Counted from the first letter of the stretch, positions 16,713-26,689 are shown. The stretch is 64,000 bases of DNA from Polaribacter glomeratus (GCF_002954665.1 NZ_MSCM01000001.1:1762578-1826577); one strand, 5' to 3'. Made by a program: numbers and translations. Notes: a model not told the origin generated them from the letters alone.

Positions 16713-17626
16713 GTTTAAATTTAACTATTTTAGGTTGTCATTCAGCAACTCCACGTATCAATGCTTTTCCTACATCTCAATATTTAGAGATAAATAATCG
16801 TCATTTTTTAATTGATTGCGGCGAAGGTACGCAGCGTCAAATGCGAAAATATAAAGTAGGATTTTCTAAAATTGATCATATATTTATTTCTCACTTACAT
16901 GGCGATCATTTTTATGGTTTAGTAGGTCTATTAGCTACTTACGGCATTTTAAGCAGAGAAAAAGAGTTGCATGTTTATGGCCCAAAAGGTATAAAAAAAG
17001 TAACACTGTTGCAATTGAAGATTTCTCAATCGCATGCTCAATATCCAATTATATTTCACGAATTAACATCCAAAGAAAGTGAACTTATTTTTGAAGATGA
17101 CAAAGTCTCTGTGCGAACAATACCTTTAAACCACAGAGTGTACACCAATGGATACTTGTTTACAGAAAAAGAAAAACCTAGAAAGTTAAACATGCTAAAT
17201 ATAAGCGGTTATCCAGAAATTGATAAAGCGGATTATTTAAATATTAAGGCAGGTAAAGATGTTGTTTTATTAAATGGAGAAACTGTATTAAACAAACAGT
17301 TAACAATTGCGCCAACAAAACCATTAAGCTTTGCTTTTTGCAGTGACACTTATTACAAACCAGATATAATACCAATCATAAAAAATGTGGATTTATTATA
17401 TCATGAAGCAACTTTTTTAGCTGACAGAGAAGATTTAGCCAAGAAAACTAAACATTCTACTTCTAAACAAGCTGCACAAATTGCAAAAGATGCATTTGCA
17501 AAACAATTGGTTATTGGTCATTATTCTGGTAGATACAAAGACATTTCTTTATTTAAAAATGAAGCTAAAGAAATTTTTGAAAACACAGAATTAGCAGAAC
17601 CTGGTAAAACTTTTAGTATTGATTAA
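16709..17626 (+). CDS. rnz: Ribonuclease Z
   Basis: Endonuclease that trims the 3' ends of tRNA precursors. The 305-residue metallo-beta-lactamase fold shows the zinc motif SHLHGDHFYGL, the substrate segment IDCGEGTQRQM, the later metal ligand in FCSDTYY and the HYSGRY motif near the C terminus. It overlaps the upstream sorting-domain gene by 4 bases and the convergent CoA-binding gene by 14 bases. Confidence 0.96.
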   Translation: MSLNLTILGCHSATPRINAFPTSQYLEINNRHFLIDCGEGTQRQMRKYKVGFSKIDHIFISHLHGDHFYGLVGLLATYGILSREKELHVYGPKGIKKVTLLQLKISQSHAQYPIIFHELTSKESELIFEDDKVSVRTIPLNHRVYTNGYLFTEKEKPRKLNMLNISGYPEIDKADYLNIKAGKDVVLLNGETVLNKQLTIAPTKPLSFAFCSDTYYKPDIIPIIKNVDLLYHEATFLADREDLAKKTKHSTSKQAAQIAKDAFAKQLVIGHYSGRYKDISLFKNEAKEIFENTELAEPGKTFSID

Positions 17627-17975
17627 TAGACAACATTACTAGAGTACAAGCTATAACAGGCTCTATATTATTTTCTTCTAACAATTTTACAAATTCTTCA
17701 TTTTCAGCCCCTGGATTAAAAATTACTCTTCTTGGTTTTAAACCAATAATATAATTGTAATATTCTACTTGTCTTTTTGGATTTAAATACAAAGTAACGG
17801 TATCTATATTTTTATAATCTTGCTTTTCATCATCAATTTTAATAGTTACGACTTTCCCTTTTTTTATTCCTAATGCTTTTACAAATAATTCTTTATCAAG
17901 CAATCTTTTAATTGCAATGTTAGAGTACCTGTTTGGGTTTGCAGACGCACCAAGAACTAGTGTTACATTTTTCAT
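17613..17975 (-). CDS. CoA-binding domain protein
   Basis: A 120-residue single-domain protein of the YccU-like CoA-binding (Rossmann) family. Visible hallmarks are the N-terminal LVLGASANPNRYSNIA nucleotide loop, the TLYLNPKRQ strand, and RVIFNPGAENEE, the usual 'W/I-x-Q/N-x-G' equivalent. The function of stand-alone members is not established. It converges on rnz with a 14-base overlap of coding ends, so no separate terminator fits between them. Confidence 0.85.
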   Translation of the reverse strand: MKNVTLVLGASANPNRYSNIAIKRLLDKELFVKALGIKKGKVVTIKIDDEKQDYKNIDTVTLYLNPKRQVEYYNYIIGLKPRRVIFNPGAENEEFVKLLEENNIEPVIACTLVMLSINQY

Positions 17976-18347
17976 AATGGTTAAGTTTGAGTTAAAAAGG
18001 TTAGTATATTAACAAATATAAGCATTCATGTGGCTAAAAGTTGATGAATGAAGTTAAAATTAACACAATAAAAATAAGTTTTTCTACCAAAGTTACTTAA
18101 CCAAATAAAACTTATTTATATTCTCTAAATTTACTTAAAATAATTTAAAGAATACATGTTACTATCAAATAACGATTACTGTGCTTCAAGTAAACAGAAT
18201 AATTATGAATACAAATACCGCTAAAAAAACTCCCAAACTCAAAAATTTTCAAAAAAAACCGTAGGATATAAATTTATTTCAGGTTTTAAAAGAGTTCAAA
18301 ATAAAACTACTTTAAATAAAGTAATTATAATAATAATTTGAATTCAC
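17976..18347. other. AT-rich intergenic region, no gene seen
   Basis: About 370 bases between two minus-strand genes (CoA-binding protein and fabH). It has several stops in every frame, and I see no RNA gene. Confidence 0.45.
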
Positions 18348-18382
18348 AAATAACCCGAAACAAAAAATTGCTTAGGGTTATT
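18348..18382 (-). terminator. Possible terminator after fabH
   Basis: AAATAACCC and GGGTTATTT form a perfect 9-base stem with a 17-base loop, about 27 bases past the fabH stop. The following T run is weak, so this is a tentative call. Confidence 0.45.
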
Positions 18383-18408
18383 TATTATTTAAAAATAAAA
18401 AAAATCTT

Positions 18409-19416
18409 TTACCAACGAATTACTACACTACCCCAAGTAAAACCACTACCAAAAGCAGCTAAAACAACTAAATCATTGTCTTTAATTTTACCTTTTTCCC
18501 AAGCTTCTGTTAATGCAATAATTACAGATGCAGCGGTTGTATTACCGTAATTCATAATATTATTATATACTTTATCGTCAGACAATCTAAATTTCTTTTG
18601 AATAAACTGTGCAATACGTAGATTCGCTTGATGCGGAATTAACATATCGATGTCTTCTTTTTCTAAATTATTTGCCTCTAAACCTTCTACAATTGCTTCA
18701 GAAAAACGAGTTACAGCATGTTTAAAAACAAACTGACCATTCATATAAGGAAAATAAGAAACATCATCAGGATTATTTGCTTCTAAAATTTCTGGAACCC
18801 ATCTTTGGGTTGATGGTCCTTCTAAAACCAATTCTTTAGCGTGTTTACCTTCCGAATGTAAGTGAGTAGATAAGATTCCCTTCCCTTTTTCTTCGCTTCG
18901 CGATAAAACTGCTGCTCCTGCTCCATCTCCAAAAATAACAGTAACACCTCTACCTCTAGTTGACCTTTCTAAACCTCCAGAATGATTTTCTGCACCAATA
19001 ACTAAAATGTTTTTATACATCCCAGTCTTTATAAATTGATCTGCTACAGACATTGCATAAATAAAACCAGAACATTGGTTACGCACATCTAAAGCGCCAA
19101 TTGTTGGCATATCTAACATATCTTGCACTTGCACTCCACCGCCTGGAAAATACATATCTGGACTTAAAGTTGCAAACACTATAAAATCAATATCATCTTT
19201 TGTTAAGCCAGATCGTTCAATGGCAATTCTTGCAGCTTTTGCACCCATCACGGCAGTTGTGTCTCCAGACTTTGGATCAATCCAGCGGCGTTCTTTTATT
19301 CCGGTTCTTTCTTGAATCCATTCATCCGAAGTTTCCATAAATTCCTTTAAATCATTGTTCGTAACAATATTGTCAGGAACATAATATCCAAGTCCGGTAA
19401 TTTTTGAATTATACAT
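18409..19416 (-). CDS. fabH: 3-oxoacyl-ACP synthase III
   Basis: Starts fatty acid synthesis by condensing an acyl-CoA primer with malonyl-ACP. The protein is 335 residues. The catalytic triad is visible as Cys115 (RNQCSGF), His262 (IPHQANLRI) and Asn291 (NYGNTTAAS). The N-terminal motif SDEWIQERTGIKERRW is typical. It is monocistronic and not next to plsX or rpmF, so it may be a second KAS III copy; the primer preference cannot be read from the sequence. Confidence 0.94.
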   Translation of the reverse strand: MYNSKITGLGYYVPDNIVTNNDLKEFMETSDEWIQERTGIKERRWIDPKSGDTTAVMGAKAARIAIERSGLTKDDIDFIVFATLSPDMYFPGGGVQVQDMLDMPTIGALDVRNQCSGFIYAMSVADQFIKTGMYKNILVIGAENHSGGLERSTRGRGVTVIFGDGAGAAVLSRSEEKGKGILSTHLHSEGKHAKELVLEGPSTQRWVPEILEANNPDDVSYFPYMNGQFVFKHAVTRFSEAIVEGLEANNLEKEDIDMLIPHQANLRIAQFIQKKFRLSDDKVYNNIMNYGNTTAASVIIALTEAWEKGKIKDNDLVVLAAFGSGFTWGSVVIRW

Positions 19417-19816
19417 ATTTTATGGGTGTATTTTTTAGTTATCTGTTTATTTCTCTGTAACAAAAATAGTGATTAATTAATATCCTCGCAATAAACTGAA
19501 TTTCGAAAATTTAATTTATTGTTTGATAAATCATTATCCACCAATTATTTTCATTTTTTTAAAGAATAAAACTTTGTATTCTTTTCTTATAATTACAAAG
19601 TCCAAAAAAGCGGCTATGATCACTTTTTATAATCAAATAATAGTACTGTAAATTCTTTGTAAAAAAATTATAGCCTTAAAAAAGTCTGAAAAACTAGCTG
19701 CACTAAAATAGCACTATTTTTGCAAAACATTTTTATGATAAATTATAATTTTAAATAACTGTTTTTTTATTATCTTTATTTTTACTAATAATTAATACAA
19801 TTAAAATCAATTACTT
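19417..19816. other. Divergent intergenic region between fabH and the S9 peptidase
   Basis: A 400-base gap with no gene. It carries a minus-strand -7 box (TATTTTTG read on the minus strand, 19461-19468) in front of fabH and a plus-strand -7 box (TATTTTTG, 19715-19722) in front of the peptidase. Neither has a convincing -33 TTTG. The middle is featureless AT-rich DNA. Confidence 0.4.
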
Positions 19817-22231
19817 ATGAAAGCCAAACTTATATTAGTCATTTTATTATTAGCCACTTATTCCTATGCACAAGAAAGTCTAACCTATCAAAAGCCTTCT
19901 AAAGAAATTTTAGAATTAGCAGATGTAGATTTAGCACCAGGTGTGCAAATAGACAGTAAAGGAGCACACATGGTTTTTATATATAGAAATCAATACAAAT
20001 CGATTGCAGAACTTTCTGAAACAGAATTACGTTTAGCTGGTTTAAGAATTAACCCTGTTACCAATATTGGTAGTAGAACTAATTTTTACACAAATTTAAA
20101 AGTAAAAAAAACAGGAGATATAAATGCAAAACAAGTAACTAATTTACCAGAAAACTCACGTTTATCTGGTTTTACATGGTCTCCAGACGAAAGTATGATC
20201 GCTTGTTTAAATACTACTCAAACTGGCGTAGAAGTTTGGATTTTAAATGTAAGTGAAGGCAATGCAACTAAAATTACAGACGCAAATATAAATGCCAATA
20301 TGGGCGAAAGTATTAATTGGTTTAAAGACAATAAGCACTTGTTAATTAAAACATTGCCCAATAATAGAAAACCACTAATTAATACAATTACAGCCGTACC
20401 AAATGGACCAACAATTTCTGTGAGTGATGGTTCTAAAGCGCAAAACAGAACCTATCAAGATTTATTAAAAACACCAAATGATGAATTTAATTTTGAACAA
20501 TTAGCTTCATCAGATATAAAAAAAGTATCAATAACTGGAAAAATAGAAGATTTTCTTCCAACGGATATGTATGAAGATATTAGCTTCTCTCCTGACGGAA
20601 ATTATGTAATGATTACTAAAATTAAACGTCCATTTTCGTATTTAGTAACCTACTCTAGATTTCCAAGTGAAAGCAACGTTTATGATTTAAATGCTAAATT
20701 GATTCAAACGGTAAATGATGTACCTATTGATGAAGTTAGACCTAAAGGCTTCATGGCAACAAGGACTGGTAAACGAAGTATGAGATGGCGTGGAGACAAA
20801 CCTGCTGTGTTAGTTTGGGTAGAGGCTTTAGATAACGGAGATCCAGAAATAGCGATTGAACACAGAGATGCCGTGTATCAATTAGATGCTCCTTTTAATG
20901 ACAATCCTAAAATGATTTTAAAAACTCAACAGCGTTTTGCAGGCATACAATGGGGAAATGACAATATAGCAATTGCTACTGATAGGTGGTGGAATACCAG
21001 AAATACTAAAACTTATTTATTTAATCCTTCGGATATAAATAGCAAAGCTAAAGTAATTTCAGACAGAAGTTATCAAGATGTGTATAGCGATCCAGGAGAT
21101 TTTGTTTTGTCTAAAAATGAATTTGGCATAAAAACACTTGATATACAAGACAATAAATTATTTTTAATGGGTGCTGGTTTCTCTAAAAAAGGGCAATTTC
21201 CGTTTGTTGATGAGTTTACTATAAAAACAAATAAAAAAAAGCGTTTATATGAGTCTAAATTTACGGATAAACTTGAAATCTTCATTTCAGCAATTGACAT
21301 GAAAAAAGGTGAAATACTAGTTAATATTCAATCTCAAACAACATATCCAAATTACTATATTCGAAATTTAAAAAAGAAAAGTTTAAAAGCGATTACAGCT
21401 TTTCAAAATCCATTTAAAAGTCTAGAAAATGTAAATAAACGAGTTATTAGCTATAAACGTGATGATGGCTTAGAGCTAGAAGGCACATTATATTTACCTC
21501 TTAACTATGAAGAAGGTAAAAAATATCCTATGATTTTATGGGCATATCCAAAAGAATTCAAGGATAAAGCAAGCGCAGCGCAAAGTACTGCAAACCCTAA
21601 CGAATTTGTATATCCATACTCTGGTTCGCCAATTTATTGGATTACCAGAGGTTATGTAGTTTTAGACGATGCTGCTTTTCCTATTGTTGGCGAAGGATCT
21701 AATGAACCTAATGATAAATTTAGAACACAATTGGTAGGCAATGCCAAAGCAGCAATCGATGCGGTTGATAATTTAGGTTATATAGACAAAAATAAAGTTG
21801 CAGTTGGCGGCCATAGTTATGGTGCATTTATGACAGCCAATTTGCTATCACATTCAAATCTTTTTGCCGCCGGGATCGCTAGAAGTGGCGCTTATAATAG
21901 AACCTTAACTCCGTTTGGTTTTCAAAGTGAAGAACGAAGTTATTGGGAAGCACCAAATGTATATTACGATATGTCTCCTTTTATGCATGCAGATAAAATG
22001 AAAACTCCATTATTACTGATTCACGGAGTTGCAGACAATAATTCTGGAACATATCCTCTACAAAGTGAACGTTATTTTAATGCCCTAAAAGGACTAGGTG
22101 CAACCGTTAGATTAGTAATGCTACCTATGGAAAGTCATGGGTATCGCGCAAAAGAATCTATTATGCATATGCTTTGGGAACAAGATCAATGGTTAGAAAA
22201 ATATGTGAAAAATAAGGAAACCACCAATTAA
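19817..22231 (+). CDS. Secreted S9-family serine peptidase (prolyl oligopeptidase superfamily, S9D-like)
   Basis: An 804-residue exported peptidase. It has a signal peptide (MKAKLILVILLLATYSYAQ), a beta-propeller region (residues about 60-520, with motifs such as SGFTWSPDESMIAC and ISFSPDGNYVMI), and a C-terminal alpha/beta hydrolase domain. The catalytic triad is Ser667 (GGHSYGAF), Asp740 (HGVADNNSG) and His774 (MESHGYRAK). The arrangement resembles the glutamyl-endopeptidase group S9D, which cuts oligopeptides in the periplasm. It is monocistronic with its own terminator. Confidence 0.92.
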   Translation: MKAKLILVILLLATYSYAQESLTYQKPSKEILELADVDLAPGVQIDSKGAHMVFIYRNQYKSIAELSETELRLAGLRINPVTNIGSRTNFYTNLKVKKTGDINAKQVTNLPENSRLSGFTWSPDESMIACLNTTQTGVEVWILNVSEGNATKITDANINANMGESINWFKDNKHLLIKTLPNNRKPLINTITAVPNGPTISVSDGSKAQNRTYQDLLKTPNDEFNFEQLASSDIKKVSITGKIEDFLPTDMYEDISFSPDGNYVMITKIKRPFSYLVTYSRFPSESNVYDLNAKLIQTVNDVPIDEVRPKGFMATRTGKRSMRWRGDKPAVLVWVEALDNGDPEIAIEHRDAVYQLDAPFNDNPKMILKTQQRFAGIQWGNDNIAIATDRWWNTRNTKTYLFNPSDINSKAKVISDRSYQDVYSDPGDFVLSKNEFGIKTLDIQDNKLFLMGAGFSKKGQFPFVDEFTIKTNKKKRLYESKFTDKLEIFISAIDMKKGEILVNIQSQTTYPNYYIRNLKKKSLKAITAFQNPFKSLENVNKRVISYKRDDGLELEGTLYLPLNYEEGKKYPMILWAYPKEFKDKASAAQSTANPNEFVYPYSGSPIYWITRGYVVLDDAAFPIVGEGSNEPNDKFRTQLVGNAKAAIDAVDNLGYIDKNKVAVGGHSYGAFMTANLLSHSNLFAAGIARSGAYNRTLTPFGFQSEERSYWEAPNVYYDMSPFMHADKMKTPLLLIHGVADNNSGTYPLQSERYFNALKGLGATVRLVMLPMESHGYRAKESIMHMLWEQDQWLEKYVKNKETTN

Positions 22232-22257
22232 AAAAAATATTTTTAAATATTTGACAC

Positions 22258-22287
22258 AGCCACTCTTTTTTAGGAGTGGCTTTTTTT
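22258..22287 (+). terminator. Rho-independent terminator after the S9 peptidase
   Basis: AGCCACTC and GAGTGGCT pair around an 8-base loop, followed by T7. Confidence 0.88.
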
Positions 22288-22375
22288 ATGTCATCTTGTC
22301 ATAAAACTCCTTTTGGTATTTTATTTGACTATTCTAAATTATAAATAATTAAAGTTAAACAAAACATACATAAAT

Positions 22376-24286
22376 ATGGCTAAAGGAAATATTAATGTAT
22401 CAGTAGAAAATATTTTTCCTCTGATAAAAAAATTCTTATACTCTGATCACGAAATCTTTTTGCGTGAATTGATTTCTAACGGAACAGATGCAACAACCAA
22501 ACTAAAACACCTTATTGCTATTGGTGAAGCTAAAACAGAATTGGGTGATGCTAAGATTGAAATCAGCATCGACAAAGAAGCTAAAACCTTAACAATAAAA
22601 GATCAAGGTTTAGGAATGACGATGGATGAAGTTGAAAAATACATCAACCAAATTGCATTTTCTGGCGCTGAAGAATTTTTAGAAAAATATAAAGACGATA
22701 AAAACGAAACTGGCGTAATTGGTCATTTTGGATTAGGTTTTTACTCCGCTTTTATGGTTGCTGCAAAGGTAGATATATTTACAAAATCTTTTAAAGAAGA
22801 TGCTGCTGCTCATTGGACTTGTGACGGTTCTCCAGAATATACGTTGGTAGAACATGACAAAAAAGACAGAGGAACAGAAATTGTTTTACACATTGCAGAA
22901 GATTCTCTAGACTTTTTAAAGGAAGATAAAATTAAAGGTTTATTAAATAAATACAATCGTTTTAACCAAGTGCCAATTAAATTTGGAACTAAAAAAGTAA
23001 ACGATCCAGATTTTACGCCGCAAACTACTACAGATAAAGACGGAAAAGAAACTACAGAACCTCACAAAAAAATTGATGTAGATAATATCATCAACAATAC
23101 AAACCCTGCTTGGACAAAAGCGCCTGCAGATTTAAGTGATGAAGATTATACTAATTTCTACAGAGAATTGTATCCAACGCAATTTGAAGAATCTTTATTT
23201 CACATCCATTTAAATGTTGATTATCCTTTTAACTTAACAGGAATTTTATTCTTTCCTAAATTAAGTACTTCAATGGATATGCAAAAGGATAAAATTCAAT
23301 TGTATCAAAATCAAGTATATGTAACGGATAATGTTGAAGGAATTGTACCAGACTTTTTACAAATGTTAAAAGGAGTTATAGACTCTCCAGACATTCCTTT
23401 AAATGTTTCTCGTTCTTATTTACAAGCAGACGGAGCCGTTAAAAAGATTTCTGGTTACATCACTAAAAAAGTAGCTGATAAATTAATTTCTTTATTCAAA
23501 AACAATCGTGCAGATTTTGAAAAAAAATGGAACGATATTAAAGTAATTATTGAATACGGAATGTTGTCTGAAGATAAATTCTTTGATAAAGCTAAGAAAT
23601 TTGCTTTATTTCCAACAGTTGCAGATTCTTATTTTACGTTTGATGAGCTACTTGAAAAAACAAAAGATACTCAAACTGATAAAGACGGCAATCACGTTAT
23701 TTTATATGCTTCTAACAAAGATGCACAACACAGTTATATCGAAGATGCAACTGCAAAAGGGTATGAAGTTGTTGTTTTAGATTCTCCTATTATTTCGCAT
23801 TTAATGCAAAAATTAGAAGGTGGTGATGCAAAAGTAAAATTTACAAGAGTAGATTCTGATTTTATTGATAATTTAATCAAAAAAGATGAAACTGCAATTT
23901 CTAAATTATCCGAAGAAGAAAAAACGACCTTAAAGCCAATTATTGAAACTGCAATTGCTGCTGAAGCATATACAGTTCAATTAGAAGCGATGGATTCTGA
24001 TGCTTCTCCTTTTATTATTACGGTTCCAGAATTTATGCGTAGAATGAAAGAAATGCAAGCTTCTGGTGGTGGCGGAATGATGGGAATGGGTAATTTCCCA
24101 GACATGTACAATTTAGTTGTAAACACCAATAGTCCGCTAATTTCTAATATCTTAAATAGTAAAAATGCAGACGAACAAAAACACTTAATCTCTCAAGCTT
24201 TTGATTTAGCAAAATTATCTCAGAACCTTTTACATGGTAAAGAGTTAACAAGTTTTATTAAACGTTCTTACGAATTAATTAAGTAA
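22376..24286 (+). CDS. htpG: Molecular chaperone HtpG (Hsp90)
   Basis: Bacterial Hsp90, 636 residues. The N-terminal ATPase domain shows IFLRELISNGTDAT (ATP-contacting Glu and Asn; the usual SNASDA is SNGTDA here), the metal-binding IKDQGLGMT, and the glycine-rich lid GVIGHFGLGFYSAFMVA. The middle domain carries GVIDSPDIPLNVSRSYLQ, whose arginine contacts the gamma-phosphate. The C-terminal dimerisation region includes a GGGGMMGMG linker. It is monocistronic. An AHSA1-type gene, a family including Hsp90 co-chaperones in eukaryotes, lies broken 2.4 kb downstream. Confidence 0.97.
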   Translation: MAKGNINVSVENIFPLIKKFLYSDHEIFLRELISNGTDATTKLKHLIAIGEAKTELGDAKIEISIDKEAKTLTIKDQGLGMTMDEVEKYINQIAFSGAEEFLEKYKDDKNETGVIGHFGLGFYSAFMVAAKVDIFTKSFKEDAAAHWTCDGSPEYTLVEHDKKDRGTEIVLHIAEDSLDFLKEDKIKGLLNKYNRFNQVPIKFGTKKVNDPDFTPQTTTDKDGKETTEPHKKIDVDNIINNTNPAWTKAPADLSDEDYTNFYRELYPTQFEESLFHIHLNVDYPFNLTGILFFPKLSTSMDMQKDKIQLYQNQVYVTDNVEGIVPDFLQMLKGVIDSPDIPLNVSRSYLQADGAVKKISGYITKKVADKLISLFKNNRADFEKKWNDIKVIIEYGMLSEDKFFDKAKKFALFPTVADSYFTFDELLEKTKDTQTDKDGNHVILYASNKDAQHSYIEDATAKGYEVVVLDSPIISHLMQKLEGGDAKVKFTRVDSDFIDNLIKKDETAISKLSEEEKTTLKPIIETAIAAEAYTVQLEAMDSDASPFIITVPEFMRRMKEMQASGGGGMMGMGNFPDMYNLVVNTNSPLISNILNSKNADEQKHLISQAFDLAKLSQNLLHGKELTSFIKRSYELIK

Positions 24287-24355
24287 TCGTCTTTGCGAGG
24301 AACGAAGCAATCTGTTAATTTAATAAGCAGATTACTTCATTTACATTTGCAATTA
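24287..24355. repeat. Degenerate REP-like hairpin repeat
   Basis: The left arm contains TTTGCGAGGAACGAAGCAAT followed by CTG, a word I recognise as a recurring intergenic repeat in Bacteroidota. The right arm (CAGATTACTTC ... TTTGCAAT) pairs well only at the inner end (GAAGCAATCTG with CAGATTACTTC, 10 of 11). It looks like a decayed palindromic element inserted directly after htpG. Confidence 0.6.
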
Positions 24356-24366
24356 CAAATATTTTC

Positions 24367-24400
24367 AAAACCTCTTTGTGAAAACTTAGAGGTTTTTTCG
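24367..24400 (+). terminator. Rho-independent terminator downstream of htpG
   Basis: AAAACCTCT and AGAGGTTTT form a 9-base stem with a TTGTGAAAACTT loop, then T6. The same CCTCTTTGTGAAAAC core recurs in the terminator at 25921. Confidence 0.82.
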
Positions 24401-24465
24401 ATTTTGCTCTTCAAAAACAGCTAACTTCGTATCTAAAATGCATCAAAATATAACGTTTAAAAATA

Positions 24466-24960
24466 ATGGTTGAACTAAGAGATTATCACATAGATATTGT
24501 AAATCAGTATGCTGAATTTAAAAACAATCCAATTATTTTTGATAATGGCTATGATAAAGTTCCTAATCCGTTTACGTTAAAAGACGCAACTGATTTTATT
24601 ACAATTCAACTAGCAAATAAAGCTGCTTTTAGAAAATTAATTTATTGGAATAATCAGTTTGTCGGAGAAATAGGAATTGAAATTAAAACAGATGTTTTTA
24701 GATTATCCGCAGAAATGGGCTACTTTATTGGCGAACCTTTTTGGGGAAACGGCATTGCATCCAAAGCTATAAAACTTATGACAGCTTATACTTTTCATAA
24801 TTTTAATATCATCAGAATTGAAGCAGGAGTTTTTGACTTTAATAAGGCATCAATGAGAGTATTAGAAAAAAATGGTTTTGAACTAGAAAGCATAAAAAAA
24901 AATGCCGTTATAAAAAATGGAAAAATTATAAGCGATTATATTTGGGTACTATTAAAATAA
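24466..24960 (+). CDS. GNAT-family N-acetyltransferase (RimJ/RimL type)
   Basis: A 164-residue single-domain acetyltransferase. The acetyl-CoA loop region is GYFIGEPFWGNGIASKAIKL, with the typical ending IRIEAGVFDFNKASMRVLEKNGFELE. This subgroup acetylates protein N termini or small amines; the substrate is unknown. It is a single gene between two terminators. Confidence 0.88.
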   Translation: MVELRDYHIDIVNQYAEFKNNPIIFDNGYDKVPNPFTLKDATDFITIQLANKAAFRKLIYWNNQFVGEIGIEIKTDVFRLSAEMGYFIGEPFWGNGIASKAIKLMTAYTFHNFNIIRIEAGVFDFNKASMRVLEKNGFELESIKKNAVIKNGKIISDYIWVLLK

Positions 24961-25033
24961 AAAAAATCAACATTAGAGTATTAAATATTTACGTCTCAAT
25001 ATAAAATTCAGCACATTTTTTATTTAAAATTTG

Positions 25034-25041
25034 TAACTTTG
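25034..25041 (+). promoter_or_regulatory. Predicted -7 promoter box for the amidohydrolase gene
   Basis: TAACTTTG is an exact TAnnTTTG match, 30 bases before the ATG. A -33 TTTG at 17-19 bases is not apparent. Confidence 0.4.
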
Positions 25042-25071
25042 ATTCCTTAATAAAAAAACCCTTATTAAAAA

Positions 25072-25884
25072 ATGATTATAGACGTACATACGCACCTTAA
25101 CAATTACCACGAAGACAGAGTAACCTCTATTACAGACAGTTTAGATTTACTTTCAAAAACAATGAAAGAAAATAATGTAGATTATTCTTTAATATTATCT
25201 TCTTATAAAGTAAACGAACACAGACCTAGCACAAAACAAGTTGTAGAAGCGGTAAAAGGCTATAACAATATTGGTGTTGTTGCTGGTATTAGTTACTTGC
25301 ATTATAATTACAAAGATGTTATAGAAATTAGTCAATATTTAAAAGAAGGCCACATTAAAGGGTTAAAATTTTATCCTGGTTATGAACCTTTTTATCCTAA
25401 CGACATCCGTTTTAAATTGATGTACGAAATGGCTATAGAATATGATGTTCCTGTAATGTTTCATTCTGGAGACACCTATGCACCAACAGGCAAAGTAAAA
25501 TATTCTCACCCATTACATATTGATGATTTGGCAGTAGATTACCCAGATTTAAAGATTGTAATTTGTCACGTTGGTAATCCTTGGATTAAAGATTGTATGG
25601 AAGTTGTTTATAAAAATGAAAACGTTTATGCAGATATTTCTGGATTGGTTTTAGGCGATTTTAACGAAAAATTTGAACGCTATATGAAAAAGGAAATCGA
25701 AGAAATGATAACCTATGCTGGCGATCCTAAATACTTATTATATGGTACAGATTGGCCAATATCTAATATGAAATCGTATTTAAAATTTATGAATCAGTTA
25801 GATTTAGCAGAAGATAAAAAAGAATTAATTCTTTGGGAAAATGCTGCAAAACTTTTTAAAATTGATATTTCTAAAATAAAATAA
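25072..25884 (+). CDS. Amidohydrolase-family metal-dependent hydrolase
   Basis: A 270-residue TIM-barrel protein of the amidohydrolase_2 group. Metal ligands are apparent in DVHTHLN (residues 4-10), VMFHSGD, VICHVGNPW and the terminal LYGTDWPI, whose aspartate is catalytic in the family. There is no signal peptide, so it is cytosolic. Relatives include decarboxylases and hydrolases; the substrate is not identifiable. It is a single gene ended by a strong terminator. Confidence 0.87.
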   Translation: MIIDVHTHLNNYHEDRVTSITDSLDLLSKTMKENNVDYSLILSSYKVNEHRPSTKQVVEAVKGYNNIGVVAGISYLHYNYKDVIEISQYLKEGHIKGLKFYPGYEPFYPNDIRFKLMYEMAIEYDVPVMFHSGDTYAPTGKVKYSHPLHIDDLAVDYPDLKIVICHVGNPWIKDCMEVVYKNENVYADISGLVLGDFNEKFERYMKKEIEEMITYAGDPKYLLYGTDWPISNMKSYLKFMNQLDLAEDKKELILWENAAKLFKIDISKIK

Positions 25885-25920
25885 CACATTTTAAGTCTCT
25901 TTCATCGGATAAAAAAATTT

Positions 25921-25952
25921 AAGCCTCTTTGTGAAAACAGAGAGGCTTTTTT
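25921..25952 (+). terminator. Rho-independent terminator after the amidohydrolase gene
   Basis: AAGCCTCT and AGAGGCTT pair around TTTGTGAAAACAG-type loop sequence, followed by T6. It shares its core with the terminator at 24367. Confidence 0.85.
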
Positions 25953-26059
25953 GATTAAAATTATAAAAAAATAGCTAATTTTGTGTACTTTTTAATGAGA
26001 AACATTAAACTAATAATAACATTAAAAAAAATACATAAAAAAACCTCAAACCACTGAAA

Positions 26060-26680
26060 GTGAATAAATTTACTACATTAATTTTAATAGTATTTTCAAT
26101 TGTTAGTTGCGAAAAAGAAAACAGCAACTCATATATTAAAGTTGAAAATGAAGCCATCAATGACATCATTCTTGAGATGACTAAATTTGATGAAATGAAA
26201 AATGTAATTGATACTAAAAACAAAAAACTTATTTTGTATGTAGATACTGTTTTAGATACAACTACAGCCATAACCTATAAACCAGAAGGCTTCGAAATTG
26301 AAGCTAATGATTTATCCTTTGAAGAAATTGAACAAGCCAAACTAGCATTTATTCAAGATTCAGTAAAATATGAAAGAGAAAAAAACTTATTCATAAACCT
26401 TAAAAACGATCAATTAAAAAAACGTGCCTTAAATTATTCCTTTAAAAATGACCAATTAAATATTAAATATTTTGATGGTGAAAAAACCGAAGATTTTGAA
26501 ACAAATGAAAATGAGTTTGGATATTTATTTATTTCAAGAATAATTTTTAATGATGATTATACAAGAGGATATCTGCATTACGATTTTATTTGCGGTGATG
26601 GTTGCGCTTGGGATTATAATATAGAAATTGTAAAAACCAACGATAAATGGAAAATATCAGAATATTTTTCAGGAGGTTAG
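26060..26680 (+). CDS. Predicted lipoprotein of unknown function
   Basis: A 206-residue protein with a lipoprotein signal peptide and lipobox ending at Cys17 (VFSIVSCEKEN). The mature part has a long charged helix-rich region and a C-terminal segment with two cysteines (FICGDGCAWDYNIEIV) and a domain-like ending WKISEYFSGG. I do not recognise the family. It is followed 9 bases later by the broken SRPBCC gene, with which it may share a transcript. Confidence 0.8.
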   Translation: MNKFTTLILIVFSIVSCEKENSNSYIKVENEAINDIILEMTKFDEMKNVIDTKNKKLILYVDTVLDTTTAITYKPEGFEIEANDLSFEEIEQAKLAFIQDSVKYEREKNLFINLKNDQLKKRALNYSFKNDQLNIKYFDGEKTEDFETNENEFGYLFISRIIFNDDYTRGYLHYDFICGDGCAWDYNIEIVKTNDKWKISEYFSGG

Positions 26681-26689
26681 TCTTAAGAA

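Noticed and set aside
18338..18550. Plus-strand open frame across the fabH 3' end
   Set aside because: It lies mostly antisense to fabH, has no family features, and is best explained as a shadow frame.
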